DNA of 8,096 nt. Origin: Myxococcota bacterium (lineage in GTDB: Bacteria; Myxococcota_A; UBA9160; PR03). Positions 1 through 5,996 of this stretch are shown here, piece by piece. Made by a program: the position numbers and the translations under genes. The stretch lies in NCBI GenBank assembly GCA_030066475.1, contig JASJBO010000339.1, positions 1-8,096 of the forward strand, in the 5' to 3' direction. Position 1 is the stretch's first letter; each line of letters starts with the position of its first letter. Under the pieces are notes generated by a model, which had not been told where the DNA came from, made no database searches, and was given only the letters and a program-made list of their open reading frames with translations.

Positions 1-1
1 A

Positions 2-50
2 GCGCCCGTAGGGCGCGCGCAGCGAGCCGCAGGCGAGCGAAGTCCACCAG
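2..50 (-). repeat. Intergenic repeat copy A (full core plus hairpin)
   Basis: On the plus strand the 30-nt core at 15-44 begins GCGCGCAGCGAG and ends GGCGAGCGAAGTC. It is identical to the cores at 2799-2828 and 8028-8057. Read on the minus strand it starts GACTTCGC, 6 nt after the TAG stop of the dehydrogenase gene. On the other side it runs into a perfect hairpin, GCGCCC (2-7), loop GTA, GGGCGC (11-16), which overlaps the core by two bases. The six bases 45-50 are also shared with copy E, so those two copies match over 36 bp in inverted orientation. The window edge cuts off anything further left. Confidence 0.85.
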
Positions 51-1547
51 CTAGGGCGCGACGCAGGGGATCGTTCCCGCGCAACTCAGCCCGGAAGGCC
101 CGGGGGCGAGTCCGAAGAAGCTGCGGAACACGTTGAAGTCGGGGACGCCCACCGCGCCGTCGCCGTTGTGGTCGACGGCGGGGTCGAAGCCCGGGTCCTG
201 GTCGGTCAGCCCGAACTGCCCGCGCAGGACGTTGAAGTCGGGCACGCCGACGGCCCCGTCGCCGTTGTAGTCGGGGTCGCAGGCGTTGCCGTACCCGTCC
301 TCGTTCGTGTCGATCTGGTCGGGGTTCTCGAGCCCGTGGCAGTTGTCGTCCGGATCGAAGATGCCGTCGCCGTCGCTGTCCGGGTCCAGGTCCTCGGGAT
401 CCCCCACCAGCTTGAAGATCTTGCTGCCGATGCGATCGAGGACGTACAGCTCGCCCTGCGAGTCCGTGCCGAATGCGACCGGCTGTCGGATCGTTCCCGC
501 GCTCGGGGCGAAGTCCGCCCGCCGGTCGACCACCTCGCCGACGATCCCGTCCTCGGGGTTCCAGAGGAAGCTCCAGTACTCCCCCGAGAGGTAGTCGGCG
601 AACACGTAGTGCCCGCGCAGGCTCCGGAGCGCGCCGCGGTAGACCACGCCGCCGACGATGGCGGCGCGACCCCCGCTGCGATCGTAGGCGAACGTGGGCC
701 GGACGAGCGAGGGATCGCCGCAGGAGGGCTCGCCGGGACTCGGGCTCTTGCAGGCCGAGCCCTCCTCGACGTCCCATCCGAAGTTCGTGCCGGCCGGCGC
801 GTCGGCAGCCAGCACGTTGACCTCCTCCCAAAGGTTGCTTCCGACGTCGGCGATGTAGAGGTCGTTCCACTTCGGATCGAATGCGAACCGGTAGGGATTG
901 CGCAGGCCCTTGGCGTAGACCTCGGGCTGCGGATCCTCCTCGGTCAGGTCGAAGCGCAGCATCTTGCCGAGCAGGGTCGAGTCGTCCTGGCCGTTCCGGC
1001 CGGGCCCTCCGTCGCCGAGCCCGAGGTAGAGATGGTCGCCGCGGAATGCCACGGTGCCGCCGTTGTGGTTGCCGGCGGGCTGGTCGATCTCGAACAGCAC
1101 CTGCTCGCTCGAGGCGTCGGCCACGTTCGAGGTCGTCGGGTCCCCGAGGACGGTGAAGCGCGAGAGCCGGCTCACCAGGTCGTTGCCGACGCTCGGGTCG
1201 CCGAGCGTTCGGTACACATAGAAGTGCCCGTCGTTGGCGTAGTCGGGCGAGAAGGCGATGCCGAGCAGGCCGCCCTCGACCTCCGTATCGGTACAGGCCG
1301 GCGGCGCCACGCACTGGGACAGGTCGAGGAAGTCGGGGGTCAGCAGGGCCCCGTCGCGGAGCAGCCGGATGCGGCCGCTGCGCCCCAGCACGACCAGCCG
1401 GTCGTCGCCGGGCAGCCCGGTCGAGGTGACGTAGGTCGACTCACCGATGCCGCCGATCACCAGCTCGGTGCGGAGGTCCGCCGAGGCGGCGAGGGCCAGC
1501 AGCAGGGTCGAAATCGAAGTCGCGAATACACGGAACCATACAGACAT
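51..1547 (-). CDS. Secreted PQQ-type glucose/sorbosone dehydrogenase-like protein with C-terminal TSP3- and dockerin-like repeats
   Basis: The 498-residue product is predicted to be exported. A signal peptide covers residues 1-23, with Arg6, a hydrophobic stretch and an A-S-A cleavage site before Asp24. Residues about 27-382 match the soluble glucose/sorbosone dehydrogenase six-bladed propeller family. Visible motifs are GLLGIAFSPDY (93-103), NHNGG (160-164, holding the presumed catalytic His161), LGLGDGG (175-181), GLRNPYRFAFD (214-224) and NFGWD (255-259). The family oxidises sugars or other polyols with calcium-bound PQQ, but the substrate here is unknown and many homologues are uncharacterised. 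Residues about 387-425 are Asp-rich thrombospondin-3-like repeats. Two dockerin-like calcium loops follow (427-446 and 459-480, each NGDGAVGVPDFNV). An in-frame ATG nine codons upstream (1574) exists. The start at 1547 is preferred because GGGAGAG lies 9 nt before it and the signal peptide then begins cleanly. It is divergent from infA. Confidence 0.88.
   Translation of the reverse strand: MSVWFRVFATSISTLLLALAASADLRTELVIGGIGESTYVTSTGLPGDDRLVVLGRSGRIRLLRDGALLTPDFLDLSQCVAPPACTDTEVEGGLLGIAFSPDYANDGHFYVYRTLGDPSVGNDLVSRLSRFTVLGDPTTSNVADASSEQVLFEIDQPAGNHNGGTVAFRGDHLYLGLGDGGPGRNGQDDSTLLGKMLRFDLTEEDPQPEVYAKGLRNPYRFAFDPKWNDLYIADVGSNLWEEVNVLAADAPAGTNFGWDVEEGSACKSPSPGEPSCGDPSLVRPTFAYDRSGGRAAIVGGVVYRGALRSLRGHYVFADYLSGEYWSFLWNPEDGIVGEVVDRRADFAPSAGTIRQPVAFGTDSQGELYVLDRIGSKIFKLVGDPEDLDPDSDGDGIFDPDDNCHGLENPDQIDTNEDGYGNACDPDYNGDGAVGVPDFNVLRGQFGLTDQDPGFDPAVDHNGDGAVGVPDFNVFRSFFGLAPGPSGLSCAGTIPCVAP
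130..273 (-). repeat. Internal 45-nt duplication encoding the two dockerin-like loops
   Basis: Segments 130-174 and 229-273 are near-identical direct repeats with a 99-nt (33-codon) period inside the dehydrogenase gene. Both encode the sequence NGDGAVGVPDFNV. They differ at only a few bases, which suggests a recent duplication or gene conversion of one calcium-binding unit. Confidence 0.75.
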
Positions 1548-1570
1548 CGCAGAAAGCTCTCCCAGCGGGC

Positions 1571-1635
1571 ACATTGTGTATTGATTGGGGTGATTGTACT
1601 ACATCGAGGCGTCGGGGCGGCAGTCTCGTAGACTG
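1571..1635. promoter_or_regulatory. Divergent intergenic region with AT-rich block and small palindrome
   Basis: Bases 1571-1604 are the most AT-rich stretch nearby and lie between the divergent dehydrogenase gene and infA, so promoters for both are expected here. On the minus strand TACAAT (1593-1598) would be a good -10 box, but no convincing -35 box precedes it. Just beyond is a perfect inverted repeat, CAGTCT, loop CGT, AGACTG (1621-1635), which could be an operator or a leader hairpin. Assignment is by composition and position only. Confidence 0.35.
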
Positions 1636-1653
1636 GCGAGGCGCGTGCTACAC

Positions 1654-1682
1654 ACGGGCCGCATCGAGTACGGGCCGCATCG
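1654..1682 (+). repeat. Tandem 13-bp direct repeat in the infA leader
   Basis: ACGGGCCGCATCG occurs at 1654-1666 and again at 1670-1682, a 16-bp period, ending just before the ribosome binding site GGAGG (1684-1688) of infA. Spacing slightly over one helical turn and position in the leader could suit a regulator or slippage, but no known motif was recognised. Confidence 0.6.
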
Positions 1683-1700
1683 TGGAGGCGCAGCCGGCAG

Positions 1701-1958
1701 TTGGCACGCGACGATCTGATCCAGACAACCGGAACGGTAGACAAGATCCTCGGCGGGGGCCGGTACCAGATCAGCCTCGAGTCGGGCCAGACCGTCACCG
1801 CGCAGCTCTCGGGTCGGATGCGCCGCTTCCGCATCCGGGTGATCCCGGGTGACCGCGTCCAGGTGGGCCTTTCTCCCTACGACCCGACCCACGGCTTCAT
1901 CACCTTCCGGCTCCGCGAGGGGCAGACGGGCCCCGGCGGCCCGCCCGGAGGGCGCTAG
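1701..1958 (+). CDS. infA: Translation initiation factor IF-1
   Basis: The 85-residue product is a single S1-type OB-fold protein. IF-1 binds the A site of the 30S subunit with IF-2 and IF-3 during initiation. Diagnostic segments are MARDDLIQTTGTV at the N terminus, QLSGRMRRFRIRVIPGDRV (35-53, the counterpart of the SGKMR..IRI..GD core) and LSPYDPTHGFITFRLR (57-72). The start is TTG, which is required for the conserved MARDD beginning, with GGAGG at 1684-1688, 12 nt upstream. The usual length is about 72 residues. This one has an extra Gly/Pro-rich tail from about residue 73. It is not next to secY, map, rpmJ or rpsM, the usual ribosomal-operon setting, so it may be an orphan or second copy. 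Confidence 0.93.
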   Translation: MARDDLIQTTGTVDKILGGGRYQISLESGQTVTAQLSGRMRRFRIRVIPGDRVQVGLSPYDPTHGFITFRLREGQTGPGGPPGGR

Positions 1959-2095
1959 CGACGCCGGCCGCGCCGCCGCTCCATCAGCGCCTCCTTCTCC
2001 GCGGCATCCAGCAGTTCGACCGCCTGCGCCTGCGCCGCCTGGCCGCCCGCCACCCTGGCCTCGATGTCCACCCCGCTGCCAGCAGCAACCTGGCC

Positions 2096-2620
2096 GTGGC
2101 GCACTTCTCGCTGGCGCCGGGGGCCTCTCTCCGGATCGGCCCGCGCGTGGCCTGTGAGCGCCAGCCCGGTGCCCTGCGCTTCCTGATCGGAGCGGGCGCC
2201 CGGGTCGAGATCGGCGAGGACACCTGGCTGCGCACCGAGCTGGGGCCGGTCGTGCTGGCGGCCTTTGCGGGCGCGCGCATCGAGGTGGGACCCGACGGCT
2301 TCCTGAACGGCTGCCATCTCTCGGCGAAGAGCGCCGTGGTGCTGGGCCGCCGCGCCTGGGTGGGGCCTGGCAGCCGCGTCTTCGACTCGGATCAGCACGA
2401 CCTCGACGCCGAGCGCCCCGAGCAGTCCGCGCCGGTCACGATCGGCGACCACGCCTGGATCGCCGCCGACACCACCGTGCTGCGCGGCGTCCGGGTGGGC
2501 GAGCACAGCGTCGTCGGCGCCCGCTCGCTCGTGACGAACGACGTCCCTCCCCACTCTTTGGCCTTCGGCTCCCCCGCCCGCGTCCGCGGCCCCGTCGGCG
2601 ACCGCTCCGACTGTCGTTGA
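2096..2620 (+). CDS. Hexapeptide-repeat (left-handed beta-helix) acyltransferase; start uncertain
   Basis: From the GTG at 2096 the product is 174 residues and cytoplasmic. From about residue 33 it is built of hexapeptide-type turns, such as ARVEIG, ARIEVG, AVVLG, RAWVGPGS, VTIGDHAWIAADTTVLRGVRVGEHSVVGARSLV and a closing FGSPARVRG. This is the fold of trimeric acetyl-CoA-dependent acyltransferases of the maltose O-acetyltransferase/CysE/LpxA superfamily. His101 in DSDQHDLD sits where these enzymes place the catalytic histidine. The acceptor (sugar, polysaccharide or other) cannot be read from sequence. No Shine-Dalgarno precedes 2096. The same frame is open back to 1853 and reads plausibly as protein from about 2009 (QQFDRLRLRRLAARHPGLDV), but that stretch has no ATG, GTG or TTG. 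The true start may therefore be upstream at a rare codon such as CTG (2024), or the GTG may be right. Copy F of the repeat family begins inside the stop codon. Confidence 0.85.
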   Translation: MAHFSLAPGASLRIGPRVACERQPGALRFLIGAGARVEIGEDTWLRTELGPVVLAAFAGARIEVGPDGFLNGCHLSAKSAVVLGRRAWVGPGSRVFDSDQHDLDAERPEQSAPVTIGDHAWIAADTTVLRGVRVGEHSVVGARSLVTNDVPPHSLAFGSPARVRGPVGDRSDCR

Positions 2621-2671
2621 CTCCGCGGCGCCTACGGCGCCGCTGCGCGCTCCGCAGACTCCGCTTGCGGC
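2618..2671 (+). repeat. Intergenic repeat copy F (diverged, perfect hairpin)
   Basis: Beginning within the TGA stop of the acyltransferase, GACTCCGC parallels the GACTTCGC start of the core. It then forms a perfect 8-bp hairpin, GCGGCGCC (2625-2632), loop TAC, GGCGCCGC (2636-2643). GCTGCGCGCTCCG (2642-2654) and CTCCGCTTGCGG (2659-2670) match copy E exactly at 8049-8061 and 8069-8080. It is therefore a diverged family member in the plus orientation. The hairpin may also work as a transcript end, though no T-run follows. Confidence 0.65.
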
Positions 2672-2775
2672 TTCCCCCTCCGATCTTGGCGGAGCTGATT
2701 CCGGGGAGCTCCGGTCGGGAGGCCGTCCCGCCGGCCTGCCACCCCGGCCCGAAGCCGCGCAGGTCGACCGCGCAA
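2672..2775. other. Non-coding spacer between repeat copies F and B
   Basis: No convincing gene, RNA or family match was seen. The stretch is GC-rich with several short palindromes (for example around GGAGCTCC at 2705-2712). It may be decayed repeat material. Open frames run through it on both strands but read as low-complexity Arg/Pro/Gly/Ala. Confidence 0.4.
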
Positions 2776-2828
2776 GCGCCGCCGGTTCCCCCGGCGGCGC
2801 GCGCAGCGAGCCGCAGGCGAGCGAAGTC
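2776..2828 (-). repeat. Intergenic repeat copy B (full core plus 10-bp hairpin)
   Basis: The core at 2799-2828 is identical to those of copies A and E. It abuts the strongest hairpin of the family: GCGCCGCCGG (2776-2785), loop TTCCC, CCGGCGGCGC (2791-2800), ten perfect pairs. In the GACTTCGC reading direction it points left, away from the downstream formyltransferase gene and towards copy F, so F and B could pair through CGCTGCGCGC/GCGCGCAGCG. Confidence 0.85.
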
Positions 2829-2865
2829 AATCAGGCCGCCCCCGCGCGGCACCCGAGGTCCTCGA

Positions 2866-2920
2866 CGGCACCCCCGCAAGCGCCGAAGGCGCGCGCAGCG
2901 AGCCGTAGGCGAGCGAAGTC
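2866..2920 (-). repeat. Intergenic repeat copy C (core with one mismatch plus hairpin)
   Basis: The core at 2891-2920 differs from A, B and E only at its 16th base (C to T on the plus strand). The hairpin is GCGCC (2880-2884), loop GAA, GGCGC (2888-2892). The outer 15 bp at 2866-2880 (CTTGCGGGGGTGCCG on the minus strand) recur exactly in copy E at 8074-8088, so the element extends beyond the core. It ends 14 bp before the formyltransferase ATG. Confidence 0.85.
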
Positions 2921-2922
2921 CC

Positions 2923-2928
2923 TAGAAT
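2923..2928 (+). promoter_or_regulatory. Possible -10 box of a leaderless formyltransferase transcript
   Basis: TAGAAT is a near-consensus -10 hexamer in an isolated AT-rich patch (TAGAATTTT) between repeat copy C and the ATG at 2935. A start site 6-7 nt downstream would fall on the ATG itself, which fits the absence of any Shine-Dalgarno sequence. The -35 position falls inside the repeat core and is not consensus-like. Confidence 0.35.
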
Positions 2929-2934
2929 TTTGCC

Positions 2935-3858
2935 ATGGCGCTGCGCATTGCTTTGTTCGGACAAGCCGCCTTCGGACGCGACGTGCTGGTGGGTCTCTGC
3001 GAGGCCGGCCACGAGGTCGTGGGCGTCTACGCGCCGCCCGCCGGCAAGCGGCCCGACCCGCTCGCCGAGGAGGCCGAGGCGCGCGGCCTGCCGCTGCTGC
3101 GGCACAAGCGCTTCCGGCGCCGGGGCGAGGCGATTCCCGAGCTGGTGGAGGAGTACCGGGGCCTCGGCGCGGAGCTGAACGTGATGCCGTACACCACGGT
3201 GATCCTGCCGCCCGAGATCGTCGAGGCGCCGGTGCACGGCTCGCTGTGCTTCCACCCCTCGCTGCTGCCGCGCTATCGCGGTGGCGCCGCGATCCCGTGG
3301 CAGATCATCCTGGGCGAGCGCGAGACCGGGGTCACGGTGTTCCGCCCGGACGCCGGCGTCGACACCGGCCCGATCGTGGTGCAGAAGGGCGGGGTCGCGA
3401 TCGAGGAGGGCGACAACGCCGCCACCCTCTACTTCGAGAAGCTCTACCCGCTGGGCGTCGAGGCCGTGGCCGAGGCGGTCGCGCTGGTCGACCGCGGCGA
3501 GGCCACGCTGCGGTCCCAGGACGAGGCGGACGCGAGCTTCCAGGGGCTGGTGACCGACGCGGTGGCGCGCATCGACTGGGAGCGGCCGGCCGAGGAGCTG
3601 GCGCGCCTGGTGCGCGGCTGCGACCCGCAACCGGGGGCCCATGCCCTCCGCTCCGGGGAGACGGTGCGCCTGTTCGACGGCCGCCTGCTGCCCGGAGAGG
3701 CCGCCGAAGCGCCCGGCACCGTGCTCGGTCTCCAGGACGGCCGGTTGGCGATCGCCGCGCGCGGCGGGCGCCTGTCGATCGGCAAGCTGCGGGTCGGCGA
3801 CGGCCCGAAGGCGCCGGCCGCCGAGGCCGGGCTGGCGGCCGGCGTGCGGCTGGCCTGA
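2935..3858 (+). CDS. Formyltransferase-family protein, like the N-terminal domain of 10-formyl-THF dehydrogenase
   Basis: The 307-residue cytoplasmic protein has a Formyl_trans_N Rossmann-like domain (about 3-185) and a C-terminal Formyl_trans_C-like barrel (about 205-302). The catalytic signature is [10 protein letters not shown] (107-116), with His107 and Asp143 in GVDTG. The wider pattern ([10 protein letters not shown] at the N terminus, [45 protein letters not shown]) is closer by eye to the hydrolase domain of ALDH1L-type 10-formyltetrahydrofolate dehydrogenase than to methionyl-tRNA formyltransferase, which usually has NVHASLLP. Possible roles are releasing formate from 10-formyl-THF or transferring the formyl group to an unknown acceptor. 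Neither the linker/carrier domain nor the aldehyde dehydrogenase part follows. The start at 2935 gives the expected [10 protein letters not shown] beginning; no ribosome binding site precedes it. The EF-G gene begins 31 bp downstream. Confidence 0.87.
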   Translation: MALRIALFGQAAFGRDVLVGLCEAGHEVVGVYAPPAGKRPDPLAEEAEARGLPLLRHKRFRRRGEAIPELVEEYRGLGAELNVMPYTTVILPPEIVEAPVHGSLCFHPSLLPRYRGGAAIPWQIILGERETGVTVFRPDAGVDTGPIVVQKGGVAIEEGDNAATLYFEKLYPLGVEAVAEAVALVDRGEATLRSQDEADASFQGLVTDAVARIDWERPAEELARLVRGCDPQPGAHALRSGETVRLFDGRLLPGEAAEAPGTVLGLQDGRLAIAARGGRLSIGKLRVGDGPKAPAAEAGLAAGVRLA

Positions 3859-3889
3859 GCCGCCGCCTCCGCTACCCTGCCGCGCCATC

Positions 3890-5986
3890 ATGATCGGCGA
3901 CGTACACAGAATCCGGAACATCGGGATCAGCGCCCACATCGACTCGGGCAAGACCACGCTGACCGAGCGCATCCTCTACTACACCCAGCGGATCCACCGC
4001 ATCGGGGAGGTCCGCGGCAAGGACGGCGCTGGTGCCACCATGGACTTCATGGAGCTCGAGAAGGAGCGCGGCATCACGATCCAGTCGGCCGCCACGCACA
4101 CCGTCTGGAACGACCACCACGTCAACATCATCGACACGCCCGGCCACGTGGACTTCACGGTCGAGGTGGAGCGTTCGCTGCGGGTGCTGGACGGCGCCGT
4201 GCTGGTGCTGTGCGGTGTGGCCGGGGTGCAGTCGCAGTCGCTCACGGTCGACCGGCAGATGCGCCGCTACAAGGTCCCGCGGCTGGCCTTCATCAACAAG
4301 CTCGACCGCTCGGGCGCCAATCCGCGGCGCGTGACCGAGCAGCTGCGCGACAAGCTCGGCCACAACGCCGTGATGATGCAGATCCCGATCGGCGTCGAGG
4401 CCGACCACGACGGCGTGATCGACCTGGTGACGATGGAGGCCGTGCGCTTCGAGGGCGACCACGGCGAGAACATCGTGCGCGGCGAGATCCCGGCCGAGCT
4501 CCGGGACGAGGCCGAGGTGGCCCGCGAGGCCATGCTCGACGCCGTCTCGATGTTCTCGGACGAGCTCACCGAGGCGATCCTCGAGGAGCAGGTGACCGAG
4601 GAGCTGATCCACGACGCCGTGCGCACGGGCACGCTCTCGCGCGACCTCACGCCGGTCTTCATGGGCTCCGCCTACAAGAACCGGGGCGTGCAGCCGCTGC
4701 TCGATGCCGTGGTCCGCTACCTGCCGAACCCCACCGAGATCGAGAACACCGCCGTCGACCTGTCGAACGACGAGGCGCCCCTCACGCTCGCCACCGATGC
4801 GCAGAAGCCGATGGTGGCGCTCGCCTTCAAGCTCGAAGAGGGGCGCTACGGGCAGCTCACCTACACGCGCGTCTACCAGGGCACGATGGCGCGCGGCACC
4901 AACATCGTGAACAGCCGCACCAAGAAGCGCCACAAGGTGGGCCGCCTGGTGCGCATGCACGCGGGCGAGATGGAGGACATCGAGAAGGCCGAGGCCGGCG
5001 ACATCGTCGCGCTGTTCGGCATCGACTGCGCCTCCGGCGACACCTTCACCGACGGCTCGATCGACATCGCGATGAGCTCGATGCACGTCGCGGCCCCGGT
5101 GGTCTCGATCGCGATCAAGTGCAAGGACAACAAGGCCCAGGACAACCTCGGCAAGGCGCTCGGCCGCTTCGTGCGCGAGGACCCGACCTTCCGCACCTAC
5201 GTGGACGAGGAGAGCAACGAGACCGTCATCTCCGGGATGGGCGAGCTCCACCTCGACGTGTACCTCGAGCGCATGCGCCGCGAGTACAACGTCGAGGTCG
5301 AGACCGGCGCGCCGCAGGTGGCCTACCGCGAGACGGTCTCGCAGCGCGCCGAGTTCAACTACACCCACAAGAAGCAGACCGGCGGCTCGGGCCAGTTCGG
5401 GCGCGTGGCGGGCTTCATCGAGCCGCTGCCCGAGGGGGGCGAGCAGGAGTTCGAGTTCGTCAACGAGATCCGCGGCGGCGCGATCCCGACCGAGTACATC
5501 CCGGCGGTCGAGAAGGGCTTCCGTGCGGCGCTCGAGAAGGGCCGCCTGATCGGCTTCCCGGTGCTGGGCCTGCGCGTCACCATCAACGACGGGCAGGCGC
5601 ACTCGGTCGACTCCTCCGAGATGGCGTTCTCGGCGGCGGCCCGGGGCGCCTTCCGGGCGTCCTACGGACAGGCCAAGCCGATCATCCTGGAGCCGGTGAT
5701 GAAGCTGGCCGTCGAGGGCCCCACCGAGTTCCAGGGCGCCGTCCTCAAGACCGTGATGCAGCGGCGTGGTAACGTGATCGGCACCACCGAGGAGGCCGGC
5801 TTCTGCCGCATCGAGTCGGAGGTCCCGCTGTCGGAGATGTTCGGCTACGCCACCGACCTGCGTTCCACCACGCAGGGCAAGGCCGAATTCACCATGGAGT
5901 TCGCCCGCTACCTGCCGTGCCCGGCGGAGGTCACCAAGGGCCTGCTCGAGAAGTACGCCGACCGTCGCAAGACCGACGACGAGTAG
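3890..5986 (+). CDS. fusA: Elongation factor G, mitochondrial-EFG1/spdEFG1-like
   Basis: The 698-residue translational GTPase drives tRNA-mRNA translocation. The GTP-binding elements are all present: G1 AHIDSGKTT (15-23), G2 RGITI (60-64), G3 DTPGH (82-86), G4 NKLD (136-139) and G5 GSAYKN (about 259-264). Domain II follows at about 300-395, domain III to about 480, domain IV with [12 protein letters not shown] (about 492-503), and domain V ending near LPCPAEV. Length is normal. Phrases such as [53 protein letters not shown] and [13 protein letters not shown] are characteristic of mitochondrial GFM1 and its bacterial relatives (spdEFG1), rather than the usual str-operon fusA with AHIDAGKTTTTER. 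The ATG at 3890 is chosen because [16 protein letters not shown] is the family start. There is no Shine-Dalgarno; TACCCT (3873-3878) could be a -10 box giving a very short leader. A P-loop ATPase gene follows after 10 bp. Confidence 0.95.
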   Translation: MIGDVHRIRNIGISAHIDSGKTTLTERILYYTQRIHRIGEVRGKDGAGATMDFMELEKERGITIQSAATHTVWNDHHVNIIDTPGHVDFTVEVERSLRVLDGAVLVLCGVAGVQSQSLTVDRQMRRYKVPRLAFINKLDRSGANPRRVTEQLRDKLGHNAVMMQIPIGVEADHDGVIDLVTMEAVRFEGDHGENIVRGEIPAELRDEAEVAREAMLDAVSMFSDELTEAILEEQVTEELIHDAVRTGTLSRDLTPVFMGSAYKNRGVQPLLDAVVRYLPNPTEIENTAVDLSNDEAPLTLATDAQKPMVALAFKLEEGRYGQLTYTRVYQGTMARGTNIVNSRTKKRHKVGRLVRMHAGEMEDIEKAEAGDIVALFGIDCASGDTFTDGSIDIAMSSMHVAAPVVSIAIKCKDNKAQDNLGKALGRFVREDPTFRTYVDEESNETVISGMGELHLDVYLERMRREYNVEVETGAPQVAYRETVSQRAEFNYTHKKQTGGSGQFGRVAGFIEPLPEGGEQEFEFVNEIRGGAIPTEYIPAVEKGFRAALEKGRLIGFPVLGLRVTINDGQAHSVDSSEMAFSAAARGAFRASYGQAKPIILEPVMKLAVEGPTEFQGAVLKTVMQRRGNVIGTTEEAGFCRIESEVPLSEMFGYATDLRSTTQGKAEFTMEFARYLPCPAEVTKGLLEKYADRRKTDDE

Positions 5987-5996
5987 AAGGGGGTCC

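Noticed and set aside
168..1631. A 487-codon plus-strand frame across the dehydrogenase gene
   Set aside because: Low-complexity Val/Ala/Arg/Gly translation with no motif; it is a shadow of the dehydrogenase, which has a signal peptide and family motifs.
1644..1660. Resemblance of GTGCTACACACGGGCC to a conserved 16S rRNA segment
   Set aside because: Only about ten bases match, with no surrounding rRNA sequence; treated as chance.
1955..2830. A 291-codon minus-strand frame across the acyltransferase and repeats
   Set aside because: It runs through repeat cores and antisense to a clear hexapeptide protein, with no recognisable fold or ribosome binding site.
3641..3889. An 83-codon upstream extension of EF-G
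   Set aside because: It overlaps the formyltransferase C terminus in another frame and is Arg/Pro/Ala-rich; EF-G homologues begin at the ATG at 3890.
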